Source of the DNA: Pseudomonadota bacterium
GTDB lineage: Bacteria; Pseudomonadota; Gammaproteobacteria; Burkholderiales; SG8-39
Assembly: GCA_025352885.1 (NCBI GenBank)
Contig: JANXRZ010000175.1
Coordinates: 1 to 53,880 of the forward strand
DNA length: 53,880 nt
Direction of reading: 5' to 3'
The notes under the pieces are model-generated. The model had not been told where the DNA came from. It did not search any database and was given only the letters and a program-made list of their open reading frames with translations. Made by a program: the position numbers and the translations under genes. Numbering within the stretch: position 1 is the first letter of the stretch; each line of letters starts with the position of its first letter. Below, in pieces: positions 17,748 to 25,991 of the stretch.

Positions 17748-18231
17748 GTTCATCGAGCGCATGCAGGCAGTCGCCCCGACCACGACCAGGGTCGAGGCGA
17801 ACACGAGTCCCGAGCTCAACGAGCTCATGCGCTTGCGAACGGACGCGCAAATCACCCGCTTGGAAAATGCCGAGCGCGTGGAACTCGACGTTCGCCTGGC
17901 CGAACTGGACCGCGAATGGGACGCCGAGCGCGTCCTGCAGGTAAATGCAGCCGCCGCACTCCTGGCAGGGATCGGGCTCGGATATGCGGTGGACCGCCGG
18001 TTTCTCTGGATTGCAGCCGGCGCGCTCGTATTTTTCGGCCAGCATGCGCTGCAGGGATGGTGCCCGCCCCTGCCGCTCCTGCGCCGTCGCGGCGTGCGCA
18101 CGATGCGCGAAATCGAGCGCGAGCGCTATGCCATCAAGGCACTTCGAGGCGATTTCGACCATGTGCCTGCGCCCGGGACAGCGAACTCGGATCGCAGGGT
18201 CCGCGCAGCGCTCGCGGCGGTGGACGCGTAA
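17740..18231 (+). CDS. Small membrane protein, second of the tandem pair
   Basis: 163 residues if the TTG at 17740 is used, overlapping the preceding gene by 8 bp; an ATG at 17761 (MQAVAPTTT) is the alternative. The layout repeats the previous protein: a charged helical half (LDREWDAERVLQVNAAA), a hydrophobic hairpin (LLAGIGLGYAVDRRFLWIAA) and the tail RTMREIERERYAIKALRGDF. The two proteins align end to end but differ at most positions outside the tail, so the duplication is old. It converges with the Sel1 gene 16 bp downstream. Membrane location is predicted; the role is unknown. Confidence 0.72.
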   Translation: MNKFIERMQAVAPTTTRVEANTSPELNELMRLRTDAQITRLENAERVELDVRLAELDREWDAERVLQVNAAAALLAGIGLGYAVDRRFLWIAAGALVFFGQHALQGWCPPLPLLRRRGVRTMREIERERYAIKALRGDFDHVPAPGTANSDRRVRAALAAVDA

Positions 18232-18247
18232 TCGGAGGCGTGCCGTC

Positions 18248-18697
18248 CTAAATCAGCGTTCCCTTGTGGAGCTTGCGCAAGGCGAATGACGCAGTTTCGT
18301 CGCCCCCCGCCGCCGCCCTGAACAGCCAGAGCCGCGCCTTTCGGTCGTCCTTCGGGACGCCTTTGCCCGTGGCATACATGGTGCCCAGCATCGACTGGGA
18401 TATCACGGAACCTTTCCGGGCCGCCTTGAGGAGCCAGTACTCGGCGCTGACCCCGTCGCGCTCCACCCCTTGGCCCAGCAGATACATCGTGCCGACAAGC
18501 CCGCAAGCGCCGGCGTCTTCGAACAGGGCATTGCCATAGAAGATCGGGAAGGCTTTCGAGTATTCGCCCAGGGAATGCGCTTCGAGTGCATACGAATACG
18601 TTGCGCACAGGGCAAACCGTCCGGTAATGATCGAAAGGCTGACCACACACGCAAACAGGAGTGAGAGCCTGATCCGGCGTTCAGCGGCTGGGCGCAT
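18248..18697 (-). CDS. Sel1-repeat protein, secreted
   Basis: 149 residues with an N-terminal hydrophobic signal (RIRLSLLFACVVSLSIITG) and Sel1-like repeats: GLVGTMYLLGQGVERDGVSA, then SQSMLGTMYATGKGVPKDDR with A-x-x-W-L-x-x-A-A blocks between (AEYWLLKAA, ARLWLFRAA). Such alpha-solenoids mediate protein contacts in the envelope or in signalling. Only two to three repeats are present, so it is a short member. It converges with the tandem membrane-protein pair. The partner is unknown. Confidence 0.8.
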   Translation of the reverse strand: MRPAAERRIRLSLLFACVVSLSIITGRFALCATYSYALEAHSLGEYSKAFPIFYGNALFEDAGACGLVGTMYLLGQGVERDGVSAEYWLLKAARKGSVISQSMLGTMYATGKGVPKDDRKARLWLFRAAAGGDETASFALRKLHKGTLI

Positions 18698-18827
18698 CCT
18701 GGATCCATCCTTGGGGCGATGCGCTCATTGCCATCCCGGGAAAAGTGGACTGACTGTACGGGGCGGCATCCTGCAGATCAGTACGTGCGCTCACAGATCC
18801 CGTCGATTGAGGCAGTGCCGGCGAACT

Positions 18828-19055
18828 TCATCCTGACGATTCCCTCCGCGACCTCGGAAGCGTGATGCGGGGGCGCGCGCGGCCCAGGACATAGTCGCGC
18901 ACCTTGTCGGCCGACTCGCCGACGGCCTTGACTGCGCTCGTCAGCGTCTTCTGGTCAATTCCGAGTTCCTTCGACCAGTACATCACCTCGTGGTCCGCCC
19001 GGACGTTGATGCGGTCCAGGCCCTTCGCTCCCTTCTTTTTCGATCGTCGGGACAT
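18828..19055 (-). CDS. DUF3606 domain small protein
   Basis: 75 residues from the ATG at 19055 (MSRRSKKKGAKG), with GGTGAG a few bases upstream. The core DRINVRADHEVMYWSKELGI followed by TLTSAVKAVGESADKVRDYV matches DUF3606, a short helical domain widespread in proteobacteria: D-R-I-N near the start, a YW pair, then a V-x-x-V-G helix. The flanks are strongly basic (RSKKKGAK and RSRRESSG), so nucleic-acid contact is possible, but no function is established. An upstream in-frame ATG would add residues that do not look conserved. The 255 bp between it and the divergent BON gene hold no other gene that I can support. Confidence 0.75.
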   Translation of the reverse strand: MSRRSKKKGAKGLDRINVRADHEVMYWSKELGIDQKTLTSAVKAVGESADKVRDYVLGRARPRITLPRSRRESSG

Positions 19056-19310
19056 ATAGCTCACCCAGATTAGAAACGAAGGCTTCATCTAAGCCCATCG
19101 CTTCTCCGGTGGCCACCTCGCACCGGTAAGTTTTGAAACAAAATGTGTCCCAGCCAGCGTTATCCACTATGCGATCAGGACCGGGCGTGGCAGAGGCCGT
19201 TGCCCTAGCAACCCACGCCCTTCAGTTCAGTAATCCGCCTCACAGACCGGCGCCCCGACGAACGAGCAGAGTGATGAGTCTTCTCACAACCTGCGGGGAA
19301 ACGAAACGCC

Positions 19311-19769
19311 ATGCGTAAACTGATCGGCTTGCTGGGCATCGCGGTGGCCCTTGCAAGCGCCAATGCAACCGCACAAGACCGCAACACGGGCAGCACCGGA
19401 AGCAGCACCTCCGGAACGGGCGCGTCCAGTTCAACGTCCGCCGGCGCGAAGTCGAGCGGCGCTGAGGACCGCAAAGTGCTCGCAGCCGTCCGGAAAGCTG
19501 TAGTCCGCGACAAGTCGCTCTCCACCTCGGCCCACAACGTCAAGATGAGCAATAAGGGCGGCGTCGTGACGCTCAAGGGCAGCGTTCGCAGCGAAGACGA
19601 GAAAGACAAGATCGAGCAGCTCGCAAAAGGCGTGAGCGGCGTCTCGAGCGTCGAGAACAACGTGGAAGTGAAATCGGACAAGACATCGGCCAGGGGTGCC
19701 TCGGGCAGCACTGCGTCCGGGTCCGGCAGCGGCCGCTCCGCCGGCAGCAGCTCCGCCAAAACCAACTGA
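19311..19769 (+). CDS. BON-domain periplasmic protein
   Basis: 152 residues: a signal peptide (MRKLIGLLGIAVALASANA, cleaved near TAQD), a Ser/Gly/Thr-rich linker to about residue 50, one BON domain (residues 55-122, with VLAAVRKAVVRD, VVTLKGSVRSEDEKDKIEQL and GVSSVENNVEV), and a second low-complexity Ser/Gly tail. BON domains bind phospholipid in envelope-stress proteins such as OsmY. The next gene, 21 bp downstream, encodes a glycine-zipper stress-type protein, so the pair probably forms a stress-induced operon ended by the hairpin at 20369. Confidence 0.87.
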   Translation: MRKLIGLLGIAVALASANATAQDRNTGSTGSSTSGTGASSSTSAGAKSSGAEDRKVLAAVRKAVVRDKSLSTSAHNVKMSNKGGVVTLKGSVRSEDEKDKIEQLAKGVSGVSSVENNVEVKSDKTSARGASGSTASGSGSGRSAGSSSAKTN

Positions 19770-19790
19770 ACATCTTTAATCGGAGACCTT

Positions 19791-20345
19791 ATGGATAACG
19801 CCGTTTACTGCGTCGCCCGCGACCGGGCGCACGCCGAGTCGATCGTCGACAGCCTCAAGACCGCAGGATTCTCGAGCAGCGAGATTTCGGTCCTCATGTC
19901 CGACAAGTCGGACACGCGCGACTTTGCTAAGGACAAGGACACCAAGGCGCCCGAGGGCGCGGCCACCGGCGCCGGCACGGGCATCGGCCTGGGCGCCATC
20001 CTGGGCTGGCTGGCCGGGATAGGCAGCCTTGCGATCCCGGGTGCGGGGCCGTTCATCGCCGCGGGCCCGATCATGGGCGCGCTAGGAGGCGCTGCCGCCG
20101 GTGGCGCCGCCGGCGGGATCATCGGCGGCCTCATCGGCATGGGACTGCACGAAGACGACGCAAAAGTGTACGACGACAGGGTGCGGAGCGGCGGCGTCAT
20201 GGTCTCGGTGCATACCGAAGACCCAGCCCAGGTGACCCGGGCCCGCGAAGTGTTCGAGCGAGCCGGTGGCGACGAGATCCGCACGACCGCCCAGCGTCTC
20301 GATGGCGGCGGGGATCCGCAATACCGGGATTCGCCGCGCCTCTGA
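19791..20345 (+). CDS. Glycine-zipper stress protein with a general-stress N-terminal domain
   Basis: 184 residues. The N-terminal domain (NAVYCVARDRAHAESIVDSL followed by AGFSSSEISVLMSD) resembles the GSP17M/YflT-type domain of general stress proteins. Then comes a long glycine/alanine-rich hydrophobic hairpin (roughly residues 62-120, with GAGTGIGLGAILGWLAGIG and GALGGAAAGGAAGGIIGG) of the kind that inserts into or bridges membranes. It ends with a soluble tail containing VRSGGVMVSVHTED and a helix ending VFERAGGDEI. No signal peptide is present. It is co-oriented with the BON protein and followed by a strong terminator. The function is a guess from class: membrane protection under stress. 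Confidence 0.8.
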   Translation: MDNAVYCVARDRAHAESIVDSLKTAGFSSSEISVLMSDKSDTRDFAKDKDTKAPEGAATGAGTGIGLGAILGWLAGIGSLAIPGAGPFIAAGPIMGALGGAAAGGAAGGIIGGLIGMGLHEDDAKVYDDRVRSGGVMVSVHTEDPAQVTRAREVFERAGGDEIRTTAQRLDGGGDPQYRDSPRL

Positions 20346-20368
20346 GCAGGCTGCAGCCGAGTAAGGAC

Positions 20369-20400
20369 CGAGGGCCGCAGCAATGCGGCCCTCGTCTTTC
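20369..20400 (+). terminator. Rho-independent terminator of the BON/glycine-zipper operon
   Basis: An 11-bp perfect stem (CGAGGGCCGCA with TGCGGCCCTCG) closed by the GNRA-type tetraloop GCAA, followed by TCTTTC. It lies 24 bp after the stop at 20345 and before the next gene at 20453. Confidence 0.85.
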
Positions 20401-20452
20401 GGGCAGGGACGAAAGCAATAAAATGGGCCGATAGACCCTTGAAGGAATTTCA

Positions 20453-21100
20453 ATGCAAAAAGTACGTGTGCAATGTTTTGCGGTCTCCCTTGATGGTTAT
20501 GCCGCCGGCCCAAACCAAAGCCTCGAGAACCCACTTGGGGAGCGCGGGCCTGAGCTTATGCAGTGGTTTTTCGCTACACGCGAGTGGCAGAAGATGCACG
20601 GTCAGGAAGGCGGCGAAACCGGCACAGACAACGCCATGGCCGAAGAAGGCTTCAAGGGCGTCGGCGCCTGGATCCTCGGCCGCAACATGTTCGGCCCGGT
20701 GCGCGGTCCCTGGCCGGACGACAACTGGAAAGGCTGGTGGGGTGATGAGCCGCCGTACCACACTGACGCGTTCGTGTTGACTCATCACGCGCGAGCGCCG
20801 CTCGCGATGAAGGGCGGCACCACCTTCCACTTCGTCACCGAGGGTATCGAATCGGCGCTCGAGCGAGCCAAGTCCGCCGCCGGCGGACACGACGTCCGCA
20901 TCGGCGGTGGCGCTTCAACCGTGCGCCAATACCTGGGCGCGCGCCTGATCGATGAGCTGCATCTCGTGATGTCCCCGGTGCTGCTCGGCTCGGGGGAGAA
21001 CCTGTTCAACGGCCTGGACCTGAGCGCTCTTGGATACGAATGCGCGAAGACCGTGGCCGGCGAACGGGCTACGCACGTGATCCTGCGCCGGAAGGGCTGA
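20453..21100 (+). CDS. Dihydrofolate reductase-like (RibD C-terminal) protein
   Basis: 215 residues with the RibD-C/DHFR-like fold: MQKVRVQCFAVSLDGYAAGP at the start (the SLDGY motif), GVGAWILGRNMFGPV, then the nucleotide-binding HDVRIGGGASTVRQYL and the terminal IDELHLVMSPVLLGSGE. Members of this family reduce pteridine or pyrimidine-type substrates with NADPH, but most stand-alone forms, like this one, have no known substrate. The ATG follows GAAGGAATTTCA. The gene stands alone between a terminator and a pirin remnant. Confidence 0.88.
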   Translation: MQKVRVQCFAVSLDGYAAGPNQSLENPLGERGPELMQWFFATREWQKMHGQEGGETGTDNAMAEEGFKGVGAWILGRNMFGPVRGPWPDDNWKGWWGDEPPYHTDAFVLTHHARAPLAMKGGTTFHFVTEGIESALERAKSAAGGHDVRIGGGASTVRQYLGARLIDELHLVMSPVLLGSGENLFNGLDLSALGYECAKTVAGERATHVILRRKG

Positions 21101-21182
21101 TGGCAGCAATTTGCCCGGAGACCGAGCAACGGCGCGGGGGTCGAGCCAAATTTGGCAGCAATTGAGGGAGGCCTCATGCGGC

Positions 21183-21335
21183 CATGGCGAGTGGAACTTC
21201 GTCTCTTCGTCGAAGGAACGCATCGAGCTGGCCAAAGCTGACTGGCGCGCGGGCCGGATGAAACTGCCTGAGGCGGACGACGCCAAGTTCATCCTGTTAC
21301 CGGGAGAGCCTGCTCCTGCGAACCCGATGTCGTGA
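21183..21335 (+). pseudogene. Pirin C-terminal remnant
   Basis: About 50 codons reading HGEWNFVSSSKERIELAKAD, then DWRAGRMKLPE and a short tail with FILLP. This is the well-conserved end of pirin-family proteins (WNFVSSSKERIEQAKADW is typical). The catalytic beta-barrels are absent and the sequence upstream has no pirin similarity, so this is what remains after a deletion. An 11-bp direct repeat, TGGCAGCAATT, occurs at 21101 and 21153 just upstream. The last 47 bp overlap the convergent FkbM gene. Confidence 0.7.
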
Positions 21336-22263
21336 TTCGCCAAGTGTCCCGCGCTGAAGTGACGCGGCGTAAGCCGTTGATCGAACTCTTCGCCTCGGAG
21401 GGAACGCACAGGATGTTGATGGAGACGATCCCCGGAAACAGGTTTTCCGAGTCGTTTGCGAAATTCCCCGGGTTATACAGGGGCGGCAGGTGCCAGTAGA
21501 TGTCGTAGTCCATACCCTGGATCAGTTCGATGAGTTCGGCTGACCGGGACTCCCGATCGTTCTCGAGGTACAGGATGGGGCGGAACCTGCCGATAGTGTG
21601 CCGGGCCCCTTTCAGGACCTCGCACTCCATGCCTTCGACGTCGATTTTAAGGAGCCGGCACGCGGGCACATCGATGTCGTCAAGCCGCTGCAATCGGACC
21701 GACTCTCCCTTCCCGGTCGCGATCAACGAAATCCCGCCGAAGTTGCCGGCCGAATTCGGGTCCGTGGCCGGGACGATGATCTTTCCGGGTTCTGCCCCGA
21801 TCGCTGACTGTTCGGCATAGACATTCGTGCAGTGATTGAGTGCCAGGTTGGCGCACAGGGCCTGGAAGACGATTCGCTGTGGCTCGAAGGCGAAGACCCG
21901 CCCCTCGCTTCCCACCAGCTTGGACAAGGGAATGGTGTGTGCGCCGATGTTCGCGCCGACCTCGACAACCACCGAACCCTGGGAAACGAACTGCTCAAAC
22001 ATTTCGAGCTCGAACCATGAGTATTCACCGTATTTCTGGAGAGACCGGCCCAGATAGATGTCGTGCTTGTTGAACAGCATCGGGCCGGACCGGCACTGTC
22101 TGAGTTCATTGAAACCGCCGGGGCCAACATCAGTAACACGCTCTGCCGGCCGAGCGATCGGAAGCGCCGCAGAAGCCCTGAAGCGCCACCAAACCACGCC
22201 GCACAGGGCCAGTACCGCCAGGACGAATGCCAACCCTGCGTAGAGGCCGAGTTGCCAGGTCAT
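21289..22263 (-). CDS. FkbM-family SAM methyltransferase with N-terminal membrane anchor
   Basis: 324 residues. One membrane segment at residues 4-27 (LGLYAGLAFVLAVLALCGVV) precedes the methyltransferase. SAM motif I is VVVEVGANIGAHTIPLS near 98-114, with VFAFEPQRIVFQALCANL next and the FkbM-typical CRLLKIDVEGMECEVLKGA near 208-226. FkbM proteins O-methylate sugars or lipids. The anchor suggests work on surface glycans or lipid-linked intermediates. The gene is 2 bp from the next minus-strand gene at 22266, so it is co-transcribed with the cytochrome/propeller protein, an unusual partner. Confidence 0.88.
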   Translation of the reverse strand: MTWQLGLYAGLAFVLAVLALCGVVWWRFRASAALPIARPAERVTDVGPGGFNELRQCRSGPMLFNKHDIYLGRSLQKYGEYSWFELEMFEQFVSQGSVVVEVGANIGAHTIPLSKLVGSEGRVFAFEPQRIVFQALCANLALNHCTNVYAEQSAIGAEPGKIIVPATDPNSAGNFGGISLIATGKGESVRLQRLDDIDVPACRLLKIDVEGMECEVLKGARHTIGRFRPILYLENDRESRSAELIELIQGMDYDIYWHLPPLYNPGNFANDSENLFPGIVSINILCVPSEAKSSINGLRRVTSARDTWRITTSGSQEQALPVTG

Positions 22264-22265
22264 GA

Positions 22266-23909
22266 TCAGGGCCCGACCGTCTCCAGCTTCACGATCGAAG
22301 CGCCATGGTTGTTGCCCACCCAGAATGTGGGCGGCGTGGTCGTATTGTCGACAAACACGCGCCGGATGTTCGTAGAGCGTGGCAATAAATATTCGACGAA
22401 CCGCCCGCTGGCGGTATCCAGGCGAGCGATCCGATCGGTCGTCATGGACCCGGTCCAGGCGCGCTCGTCCTTGTCGAGCATGACGTCATACGGGGCCGAG
22501 AAGGGCGTCGGCGGCTTCCATTCCTTGATGGCTCCAGTGCGCGTGTCGAGCATGCCGATGTTGTGGCCGCGGTATTCGCCGAACCAGAGTCGGTCCTTAG
22601 AATCCATCGAGCCGCGCCTGGGCGAGGAGCCCTTGGTCGGGGTTTCGTAGAGCGTCACCTTCCCGGTCTTCGCATCGATCCTGCCGATGTGGTGCTGGCG
22701 GAAATCGGTGAAGAACGCATTGTTCCGAGAATCCGAAATGACGTCGTAGATGTTGTGCGGATCCTTGGAATCCTTGAACGGCGCCCAGGTCTCGGCTTTT
22801 CCTGTTTGCAGGTCGAAGCGATGGACACCTGCGAATCCGCTGTTCTGCGCCCACACCTTACCGTCGACGCCTGAGTTGTATGGCGAGACCTGGTTCAGTT
22901 GCGTAGAGGAAAGGTTGTCCTCGGGCGGCGGCGTAAAGTGCTGGAACTGTTCGGTGGCGGGATCGAATCGCGCGATTGAGGCCTGGTACATGTTGCCGAG
23001 CCAGAGCTTGCCCTCGCGGTCTTGACGCAAGGCGAGAACACCTGTCGGGTAGTCGGGCTTGGAGATGGCGATGTCGAATTCCTTGACCTCGCCGTTTACG
23101 GGATCGACCCGCCCTATCCTTTGCTCGCCGAAGGACGAATACCAGATGCGGCCCTTGGCATCGAGGATGACGTCGTGGGGCTGCGCCAGCTTGTTCGGCA
23201 GGTCGTACTCCGTGTACACCACCTGCGTCGCCGCGCCTTTTGGTCGCGGAAAAGTCTTCAGCTCGTATGACCAGGTCGGCGACGCGCTGAGGTTGATCTT
23301 CGCGAGAAACTCTCCGAGCTCGCGGTATACCTGCACCCGCTGATCCCCCCGCTCTTCCATGAGTCGCTCGCCTTTGCGCAGCTGCGGCGCGCCCGGCATG
23401 CTCTGGTTCACGTACGCCTGCATCCTCGGGAGCACCGACGACAGGAATTCTTCCGAAGTATATTTCGATCTCACCACGCGCTCGAGCGTGTGGCAGGCAA
23501 CGCAATTGAGCAGCGCCCGCTTCTCCTGCGGCGTGCCGGGCATGCTCACCATCCATTCGGCGTTCGTGAGTTGCGCAGCAAGATCGGCGGTCTTGACGAG
23601 GGGAAGGTCGAGACGGTCCGGTTTGTTTGCACTGACCTCCACGTCCGCTGCTCGCTTGAGGTCGTAGCCGACTGCGCGGATCCTGATCGAGTAACGACCC
23701 GGAGGGAGTTTCGCCGAGGGGAACCGGTAGCTGCCATGGGCGTCGCTGACCACGGACACGGTTATCGGCGAGCCTTCTTTCTGCGCGCTCACGACAACCC
23801 CTTCCATGCGGCCTTCTTCTGCGGAGGACACCGTGCCTGCAAGAGGGCCTGCGAACGACGCACATGCGTACGACAGTCCCAAGGAAAGTAGTGTTATCGA
23901 TGCACGCAT
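22266..23909 (-). CDS. Three-domain secreted protein: carboxypeptidase-like Ig domain, cytochrome c motif and Vgb-type beta-propeller
   Basis: 547 residues from the ATG at 23909 (GGAG 7-10 nt upstream) with a signal peptide (MRASITLLSLGLSYACASF). Residues about 22-105 form a carboxypeptidase-regulatory Ig-like domain (GVVVSAQKEG, HGSYRFPSAKLPPGRYSIRI). Near residue 133 a c-type heme site CVACH lies in LLNCVACHTLERVV. From about 225 to the end is a virginiamycin-B-lyase-type beta-propeller with repeats such as PHDVILDAKGRIWYSS, RIDAKTGKVTLYETP and PYDVMLDKDERAWTG. It should be periplasmic and carry one heme. Homologues of this combined layout occur in oxidative-metabolism loci, but the substrate is unknown; only the domains are secure. 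Confidence 0.85.
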   Translation of the reverse strand: MRASITLLSLGLSYACASFAGPLAGTVSSAEEGRMEGVVVSAQKEGSPITVSVVSDAHGSYRFPSAKLPPGRYSIRIRAVGYDLKRAADVEVSANKPDRLDLPLVKTADLAAQLTNAEWMVSMPGTPQEKRALLNCVACHTLERVVRSKYTSEEFLSSVLPRMQAYVNQSMPGAPQLRKGERLMEERGDQRVQVYRELGEFLAKINLSASPTWSYELKTFPRPKGAATQVVYTEYDLPNKLAQPHDVILDAKGRIWYSSFGEQRIGRVDPVNGEVKEFDIAISKPDYPTGVLALRQDREGKLWLGNMYQASIARFDPATEQFQHFTPPPEDNLSSTQLNQVSPYNSGVDGKVWAQNSGFAGVHRFDLQTGKAETWAPFKDSKDPHNIYDVISDSRNNAFFTDFRQHHIGRIDAKTGKVTLYETPTKGSSPRRGSMDSKDRLWFGEYRGHNIGMLDTRTGAIKEWKPPTPFSAPYDVMLDKDERAWTGSMTTDRIARLDTASGRFVEYLLPRSTNIRRVFVDNTTTPPTFWVGNNHGASIVKLETVGP

Positions 23910-24016
23910 TGGAATTCTCCGGTCGGGGTTTCGTTTACCGGTGCCAACGATACCGCGAGTCACCCATCCGAAAGCTTGCGTGAGTCTTACGCAACGCAAC
24001 TGCCCATCCTTGCAAG

Positions 24017-24883
24017 TCACGCAGGGATTGGTTTCGTCACCGCGACCCTCAACGTGTCCTGCCACTTGAACTTTTCGCCAAGGCTGGCGAGAAAGCGCAG
24101 CAGGCCCAGGCGCTGCCCAATGCGGGCCAGCCTGACAATCCCCGGGGCCGTGTACTCGGAGAACACCGGTTCGCGCATTCGTGTCGCCCAATCGGCGAGT
24201 CCCCAGTCGCTTTCAACGCGGAATTGGCAGATCTTCTCCAGCCATGTGCGCAGGTCCCGCTCGTTGAGGAAATTCAGGTGATCGATCAATGCCGGATTTC
24301 GACCCAGCGCGCGAAGGTACAACCGCGCCAGGGACTTCGAAAAATACGGGAACCAAGGGACGTTGTAATGCCCCTCGAAGAAAGTGCGGTAGTTCGGCGC
24401 GTTGCAATAAAGCATTCCGCCGGGCTTCAGGACACGCCATGCCTCGGACAGGACCCGCAATGGGTCCTGCACGTGTTCAAGCACCTGGAATGAGTAGACG
24501 ACATCGAACGATGCATCCGGAAAGGGCAGGTTCTCACCTACGCCTTCGACGATTCGATCGCCAGGAACGCCGTTCTCGGCCAGGAACCGCTGTGCGATCT
24601 CGTACCTGCCGTCGTAATTTCGCTTCGACGGTTCTATCCCGGTGATATCGAGTCCCAACGCCTGGCGGCAATGCGTCAGCATCGCGCCGTAACCCGATCC
24701 CAGTTCCAGGATCTTCCTGCCTTCCAGGGTACCCACCTGCTCTCGAAGCTCCCGCAAGCACAGTTCGAACCGTGCTTGATCGAGCATCGCCGGGAGAAGC
24801 GATCCCGGGTCCAACCCGATCACCCTGCAGATCCCTTGCAGATCCTCTTTGACCGCATCTCTCAGTGCGTCGGAAACCTGCAT
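24017..24883 (-). CDS. Class I SAM-dependent methyltransferase
   Basis: 288 residues from the ATG at 24883 (MQVSDALRDAVKEDL); an in-frame start at 24970 would add 29 basic, less convincing residues. Motif I is ILELGSGYGAMLTHCRQAL, followed by ITGIEPSKRNYDGR, the acidic-loop region LPFPDASFDVVYSFQVLEHV and WRVLKPGGMLYCNAPNY, which together define the Methyltransf_11 fold. The helical C-terminal third (LARLYLRALGRNPALIDHL) resembles enzymes acting on quinones, sugars or lipids. It lies upstream of the cytochrome/FkbM pair on the same strand after a 107-bp gap, so it may be independently transcribed. The substrate is unknown. Confidence 0.87.
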   Translation of the reverse strand: MQVSDALRDAVKEDLQGICRVIGLDPGSLLPAMLDQARFELCLRELREQVGTLEGRKILELGSGYGAMLTHCRQALGLDITGIEPSKRNYDGRYEIAQRFLAENGVPGDRIVEGVGENLPFPDASFDVVYSFQVLEHVQDPLRVLSEAWRVLKPGGMLYCNAPNYRTFFEGHYNVPWFPYFSKSLARLYLRALGRNPALIDHLNFLNERDLRTWLEKICQFRVESDWGLADWATRMREPVFSEYTAPGIVRLARIGQRLGLLRFLASLGEKFKWQDTLRVAVTKPIPA

Positions 24884-25142
24884 TGGATTAGCCGCTCTCC
24901 GGGGTGGAATCCACCATGTTACAAGTGAACGCCGTCGCCAATTGACGGAACGAAGCAGATCCAGGATCACATCGAGGCTAGGGCTATTTCTCCCTAAGGC
25001 TTTGTCCTACGTCCTGTCCGAATTTCGGCAGGGTCTGAACGGGCTGTGGACGCGTAAATTCACGGGTTCAAATTGTGATGGCGGCGCACTGGATTTCGCA
25101 CCCAGTGATACTCCCGATGCGCTTCATTTTTGGAGATTTGAA

Positions 25143-25991
25143 ATGGACAAGAAGGCTTTAAGAAAGAACACCCTCGCGGGAATTGCGGGCGCCGTAGCGA
25201 TTGCGCTTTCTCCTGTAAGCAATGCGGCAACGTTCGATTTCGGTACGTTGCTATCGGGGACTTACCAGCCGGCTGGCTCGTTTGCAACCCTTAACGTCGA
25301 TCAATTGAGCGGCAGCGTATTCAACTACACGCTGATTGCAAAGGACCTCAACGCCCTTTTCAACGCCGGCGCTTTCATCGGCTCCATGGCGAACGACCTG
25401 ACCACGAATCCTGCCCTGCCGACGATCTCGAACATAAGCGGAGGCGGTGTCACTGCAGTTACCGATTCCGCCGGAGGCGGCCCCGGCGGAAACTGGGAGT
25501 TCCGGTTCGACTTCGGCGGTGGGGCGGGCGACCGCCTCCTGGCGAATGAGACGGTTTCATGGCGAGCGACGTTCGCTGCCCCGGTCACTTACACGGGGAG
25601 CGACTTCGCCCTGCACGTGCAAGGCTTGACTGAGCAGAACGGTGGGAGTGCATGGTATATCCCTACCCCGGTTCCCGAGCCCCAGACGTACGCAATGATG
25701 CTGGCAGGCCTGGGACTTCTCGGCTTCGCACGCATCCGCCGGCAGCGACGCTACCGCCATCTGCTTCCGAGGCGTGCGATGCCGTGGACCAAACTTTCCG
25801 AAGGGGAGGTCCTAGCGCTCGATCAAATTCAGAGCGGTGCCTTTTATAGCGCCGAGTACCAGGACATCAAGCACCTCGTCGGACTGGGTTTCGTTACAAA
25901 TGACCCGAATCCGCCGGGTGCTCTGGTACTCACCCAGCTTGGAGCCCGATCCCTGAACAAGTGGCACCACGCCCACGAGTCGAGCGATTAG
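25143..25991 (+). CDS. PEP-CTERM surface protein with an atypical C-terminal extension
   Basis: 282 residues. The ATG at 25143 follows GGAG and opens a signal peptide (KNTLAGIAGAVAIALSPVSN, cleavage near NAATF). The body is low-charge and Gly/Thr/Asn-rich, as usual for this class. The sorting signal PVPEPQTYAMMLAGLGLLGF and basic ARIRRQRR occupy residues 177-203, and in normal members the protein ends there. Here the frame stays open for 79 more residues, from RYRHLLPRRAMPW to the end, a soluble mixed segment (LSEGEVLALDQIQSG, LVGLGFVTNDPNPPGALVLT). This looks like a separate small gene starting at an internal ATG (25779) that has become fused through loss of a stop or a frame change. No exosortase gene is visible. 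Confidence 0.78.
   Translation: MDKKALRKNTLAGIAGAVAIALSPVSNAATFDFGTLLSGTYQPAGSFATLNVDQLSGSVFNYTLIAKDLNALFNAGAFIGSMANDLTTNPALPTISNISGGGVTAVTDSAGGGPGGNWEFRFDFGGGAGDRLLANETVSWRATFAAPVTYTGSDFALHVQGLTEQNGGSAWYIPTPVPEPQTYAMMLAGLGLLGFARIRRQRRYRHLLPRRAMPWTKLSEGEVLALDQIQSGAFYSAEYQDIKHLVGLGFVTNDPNPPGALVLTQLGARSLNKWHHAHESSD

Noticed and set aside
18955..19167. A 70-residue minus-strand frame upstream of DUF3606
   Set aside because: Half overlaps DUF3606 in another frame and the rest has no recognisable pattern.
24884..25142. A sigma-54 promoter before the PEP-CTERM gene
   Set aside because: PEP-CTERM genes are often sigma-54 dependent, but no GG-N10-GC element in a suitable place was found.
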